The translations under genes and the position numbers were made by a program. Shown here piece after piece: positions 60,350-64,000 of a stretch of DNA of 64,000 nt. Origin of the DNA: Boletus sp. NGJ (Eukaryota; Basidiomycota; Agaricomycetes; Boletales; Boletaceae); assembly GCA_019096195.1 (NCBI GenBank), contig JAGTXK010000229.1, positions 62,001-126,000 of the forward strand. The letters are read 5' to 3'. Every line of letters starts with the position of its first letter. Position 1 is the stretch's first letter. Below the pieces are notes generated by a model. That model ran no database searches, had not been told where the DNA came from, and was given only the letters and a program-made list of their open reading frames with translations.

Positions 60350-62075
60350 CGTCTTTGAGGGAAGGGGGCTATGAAAGTGAGCTTTTATTATACGTGTGCT
60401 CAACATCCTGTGATAACCACACCACCCCCATGAGGAAGCCTGCTTGAGCACGCCCACAACAGACCATGTGCTGCCCTCGTGCTGGACTGCATGTTGGTCC
60501 ATCGAGAGTTGTTAAGTAACCCAATATATTGGTGGGAGTCTAGCCGTTGGCTATGAGTCAAACGATTGACTACAGATTAATTTTAACATCGAAACAATCC
60601 TCGAACTGACTTCGGACAGAGTGGCGATGCTTGGCTATGTTGCCCTGGCTGTGTTGTTGCTCTGGCGGGCAAACTAGAGGATCGAAACATTCTGGTGAGA
60701 TAGACGTTGCTTTCTCAAGAGCAGAGGGCACGTACCTCACCCGCTACCACCCCAAGTGGTAACCTTCTACCTAGAGGTTTTGCGTGGATCCTACTATAGT
60801 TGAGGTATCATTCAATGGGTAGGTTGTGCTTCCATCCCCGATTGCTAACTCGTTCACATGTTGTATCGCTAGAATGAAGATCTTCTCGATGCTACAGATT
60901 CAGATTCAGGAAGGGGCGGAATGGACATGTTCGTTAAGCAAATAGATTGTCGAACTCACTTGCATGGCGTCAAGCTTGCTTCGCGGTTTGTCTCATCTCA
61001 GGGTCACGAAGGTAGGAAATTACTGTTGCTATATATGCTATCTTCCGATGGCGGGATCCATGGTATCAATACATCGCCATGCTCGCTCTTCGTCCCTCTG
61101 ACGAGCCGAACATCGTCTTATGCGGTGAAGTCATTGATCTCATGAACCAGACACTATAAGCGAGTTTTCTTGCTCTTCCACAAGTATTTTTTCTGAATAT
61201 CGCGTCCAGGATCTCGTGTATATGTATATGCACCAACAAAATGTGGCCCATCGGTGGGCATATGTTGCATTTCCAGTGGGGTGCTGACTGACATGTGTAG
61301 TGGTGGTGCCGCTGAAACATTTTGATGGATGGATGGCATCTAATGAATACCTGGCTATCCTGCAATGGCAGGGATTATCTTCGTCTTACCCGCAAGCGTT
61401 CCGAAGTTGAGATTCAATATCAGTTTATCAATTTATGTTTATCAATGCAACTCGCTCCAGATCAACGAGAGCGTATTGTCATCGGAGAGCTCGGCCAAAC
61501 ACAGGCCCCTGAGCAGACTTCTGGGTTACCCTGGTTTGACGTGCAGCGTCCACCGTGCGATTCGACCCTCAGAGGTCCTCGAAGACTCAACTCCTTTCTT
61601 CGCATTCGTTTCGGGTTTGTCATCCTTGCATACGTGCTCCCGCACACATACCCACAGAGCCTAACATACAGATTTTCGTGGCATTCATCGTGATTCCTCC
61701 AGGGTCTTCATGCTCTTACTCAGCACATCCCTGGTGGTATTAGCATGTCGTTCACAACCTGTCCCACGATACCATTCCTTTCATCTCCTTCTCTCGCCAA
61801 GCAGCCTTTTCACGAAGACCACTGATTTGATCCTATGGCTGTGTCTTGTCTCCACTTGGGTATTGACCGGCGCCTGCGCCACCATGATTCCCGTAATCTA
61901 GATACTCAAAAGCTTCTGATAACGATAACTACTGAGTCAGCTTGCTGTTTCCTTCAGACGCTCTGGTCATCCCACTGCCCTTGCACTTGTCATTGCTGCT
62001 TGAACAGACTTTGCACAGTATGTGTATTCTTTACAGCTCCCATTCTTTGTTGAAAATGCATATCAGACAGTAACA
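60350..62075. other. Gene-poor interval
   Basis: About 1.7 kb with open frames below 125 residues and no recognised sequence. Confidence 0.4.
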
Positions 62076-62496
62076 ATGGTGAAGGGTTTGAATACATCTT
62101 TCAAAAAGTGGAAAAAGTTTTTTAAGCATGTATGGTCACTCCTCGTATCCATTACTTGTCGTATATATCTTCTCAACGTCAGTACAGGAGGATGGATTGA
62201 CCAAGGTCCTGAGTAAAATCACCACGGCCCAAATCGGCACTCGTGCATGGCCCAATAAGACGAAGGACCATAACGTCTCGTTTCGCCTTGATTATGGACA
62301 ACTTTATACGAGTGATGGACGTCAATTACGAGACGTTGTCGTCCAGGCCAACAAGGGTACCAGAAACGCCGCCGCGGCTGCCGCAGCCAATGCAGATTCT
62401 CATCAAATATTGGCAAGATACACAATCGATATAAACTCCCCCCCGACCGAGGGTGACTTCGCGGCTGCACTAGGTGAAATGTTGGCCCGGGGGTAG
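62076..62496 (+). CDS. Hypothetical small protein, 120 residues
   Basis: Proposed exons 62076-62129 and 62188-62496. The first codes for a basic helix (MVKGLNTSFKKWKKFFKH); the second continues EDGLTKVLSKITTAQ and has a beta-like middle (VSFRLDYGQLYTSDGRQLRD) and an alanine run near residues 75-82. GT-AG borders and frame agree. The product resembles nothing I can name. The second exon alone is a 122-codon frame, so the first exon is the weaker part. Confidence 0.45.
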
Positions 62497-63102
62497 GGTC
62501 TAATATTCTTTCTTATGCTCCTGCTCTGACACGTATAGTTAGCTGAAAAAAAGTTGGTCTGAAGGCCGGTAGCATCCAGTGCTGTGCTCGCCTTGTAAAT
62601 ATAATTGTTACTGTAATAAGACAGTCTGCACAGTGTTGTACAACACGCGAAGCACATCCGTGGCAACCCCGGCTTAGACGCGGACATGCAGTAAATCAAA
62701 GCTAGGGGCCGACTCCTGCCGCCTAGAACCTTTGCTTGCCATTCGAACTCGCCTTAAATCGTCTGGAGGGCTCACTCCATATTTACCTCCGACTGCAACC
62801 AAGCAAGGTGATACCGTTGGGGCGGCTCGGGGAAAACCGAACGGAGAGGGACGGAGACGAGCAGCCTGAGAGACGAGCAGAGGGGAGCGGAGAGGAGAAG
62901 AGCAGGAAGCCAGTATAGAGCCACCTTGGCAGTAGAGTCCAGTCCTGCCTCGCCACTGTAACCGTAGCAGGGATTCGGAATCAGTGAAGTGTGATACGCT
63001 GATCATGAGCAACTTGGCTGAATGCCTGAAAATTTCAAAGGGTTTGCAGGTTGTTTGTTACGCACATAACCCTAACTTTTGCACACACAGATTCCTATAC
63101 CA
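62497..63102. other. Intergenic before the APH-type gene
   Basis: About 600 bp. A purine-rich tract on the plus strand spans roughly 62841-62909. It is the expected promoter region of the next gene, but no site was defined. Confidence 0.4.
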
Positions 63103-64000
63103 ATGAAACTGAGGTTCCGCATTAAACGCAGGGACGCTCACAGTTTGGATGGCGGAACCTTGGCGAAGGGCTCGGACTATGAGCAGTTTTTCCGGTACAC
63201 TTCTGGAAGATGGATTTACAACGAGCGAGAACGTGAGCGATCCTTTCTATTCCAAACGCTTTTAATTCACAAGCTTTGCAGAAATGCACATTAGATATGT
63301 CTCTTTCGACGTAGATGCCCTCAAGCGAGTTGCCGCAACAGCGGCGGATGCGGATCGTTGTGTCCAGATGGTCAAGACTGCCGAAGGTACCGTTTGAGAA
63401 TGTCATCTTTGATTTCATAACCTCGTCGGATAGGTTCATTTAACAAAATTTTCCTCCTGACATTCGACAACGGCAAGAAGTTGATCGCCAAGATCCCTTG
63501 TCCACTCGTAGCGCCACGTCGTCTCTGCACTGCCAGCGAGGTTGCAACCATGGACTATGCAAGGAATATCCTCGGTCTACCTGTTCCGTGCATCCTGAGC
63601 TGGAGCGCAAACGCGGACACATCAGAGGTGGGAGCCGAGTACATTCTCATGGAACACGTTCCAGGCGTAGAGTTGCGCAAGCGGATGAATGACTTTAAGC
63701 GCGAAGCAACACATTTTGTGGACCAGCTCGTTGATGTAGAGTGCAAATTTACTCGGTATCGCTTCTCTCAGATAGGGAGCATTTATTACAAGGAGGACGT
63801 TTCTCTCGAGTTGCAACGGCATCCACTGTATGCCGAAGGGGTGGTGGGTGGTGGCTCCGATCGATTTCGTATCGGTCCTTGTGTCGACTGGGATATTTGG
63901 CGAGGAACCAGAAGCGATTTGGCTATTGGTCACGGCCCTTGTCAGTCCCACTTTCATGTTCGACACACACTTCTCACTGAACTTCCCAGGGCCGAATACG
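63103..64000 (+). CDS. APH-type phosphotransferase (AIM9-like), 3' part missing
   Basis: Visible exons 63103-63232, 63282-63386, 63434-63940 and 63990 to the right edge. The N-terminus has KGSDYEQFFRYTSGRWIYNE, the usual lead-in of fungal aminoglycoside-phosphotransferase-like proteins related to yeast Aim9. The N-lobe follows: GSFNKIFLLTFDNG (glycine-rich turn), LIAKIPCP (nucleotide-binding lysine) and ASEVATMDYAR (helix with the salt-bridge glutamate). VGAEYILMEHVPG is the hinge. The catalytic loop would lie beyond the edge. The substrate of this fungal branch is unknown, and yeast Aim9 is mitochondrial. The first ATG before the conserved N-terminus was taken as start. Confidence 0.87.

Noticed and set aside
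62841-62909. Purine-rich tract as a triplex or regulatory element
   Set aside because: Imperfect, single and without supporting context.
1-64000. CRISPR arrays, bacterial operons, riboswitches, rRNA genes
   Set aside because: No direct-repeat arrays or bacterial signals were seen; the intron-rich layout is plainly fungal nuclear DNA.

Overview
The window is nuclear DNA of a filamentous basidiomycete. Nearly every gene is broken by GT-AG introns of about 45-75 bp. It carries fungal-specific families (FunK1-type kinases, TPR-CHAT, fungal Frag1/DRAM/Sfk1, single-TM coiled-coil proteins) beside universal eukaryotic genes. An agaricomycete, possibly of the Rhizoctonia/Ceratobasidium kind, fits best; the order is inference and was not tested by any search. 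Gene models were built by hand: introns were placed where splice signals, reading frame and known family sequence agree.

Layout. 1-9.4 kb: on the minus strand, the 5' part of a double-CCCH/RRM-like gene running off the left edge, then the complete 16-exon spliceosomal helicase gene BRR2. 10.3-15.2 kb: a glutathione S-transferase, then the divergent pair glycine-cleavage H protein (minus) and ATG18 (plus), separated by 466 bp. 16.2-18.7 kb: a fungal protein kinase. 21.3-30.5 kb: a tandem array of three copies of an unrecognised five-exon gene family of about 725 residues (copies A, B, C; B and C intact, A broken), with a duplicated tail of the neighbouring 409-residue gene between A and B. 31.4-36.6 kb: that 409-residue gene, a 14-exon monocarboxylate-transporter-like MFS gene and DPH3. 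36.6-43.5 kb: gene-poor ground with decayed SH3 and TPR-CHAT genes and a decayed fifth copy of the array family. 43.5-45.9 kb: a fourth, inverted copy (D). 46.5-64 kb: a small protein of unknown function, a damaged FunK1 kinase, an F-box protein, a RUS/DUF647 protein, a Frag1-like membrane protein, two small unknown proteins and an APH-type phosphotransferase cut by the right edge.

How it fits together. The housekeeping genes (splicing, one-carbon metabolism, autophagy, diphthamide synthesis) form no pathway cluster. The dynamic part is the array family, which has duplicated locally in both orientations, kept all four intron positions and left fragments behind. It is the best candidate for something undescribed. 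Other points: four introns of only 33-39 nt, a 10-nt micro-exon in the RUS gene, and several single-base length changes in homopolymer runs inside otherwise sound genes, which may be assembly errors.
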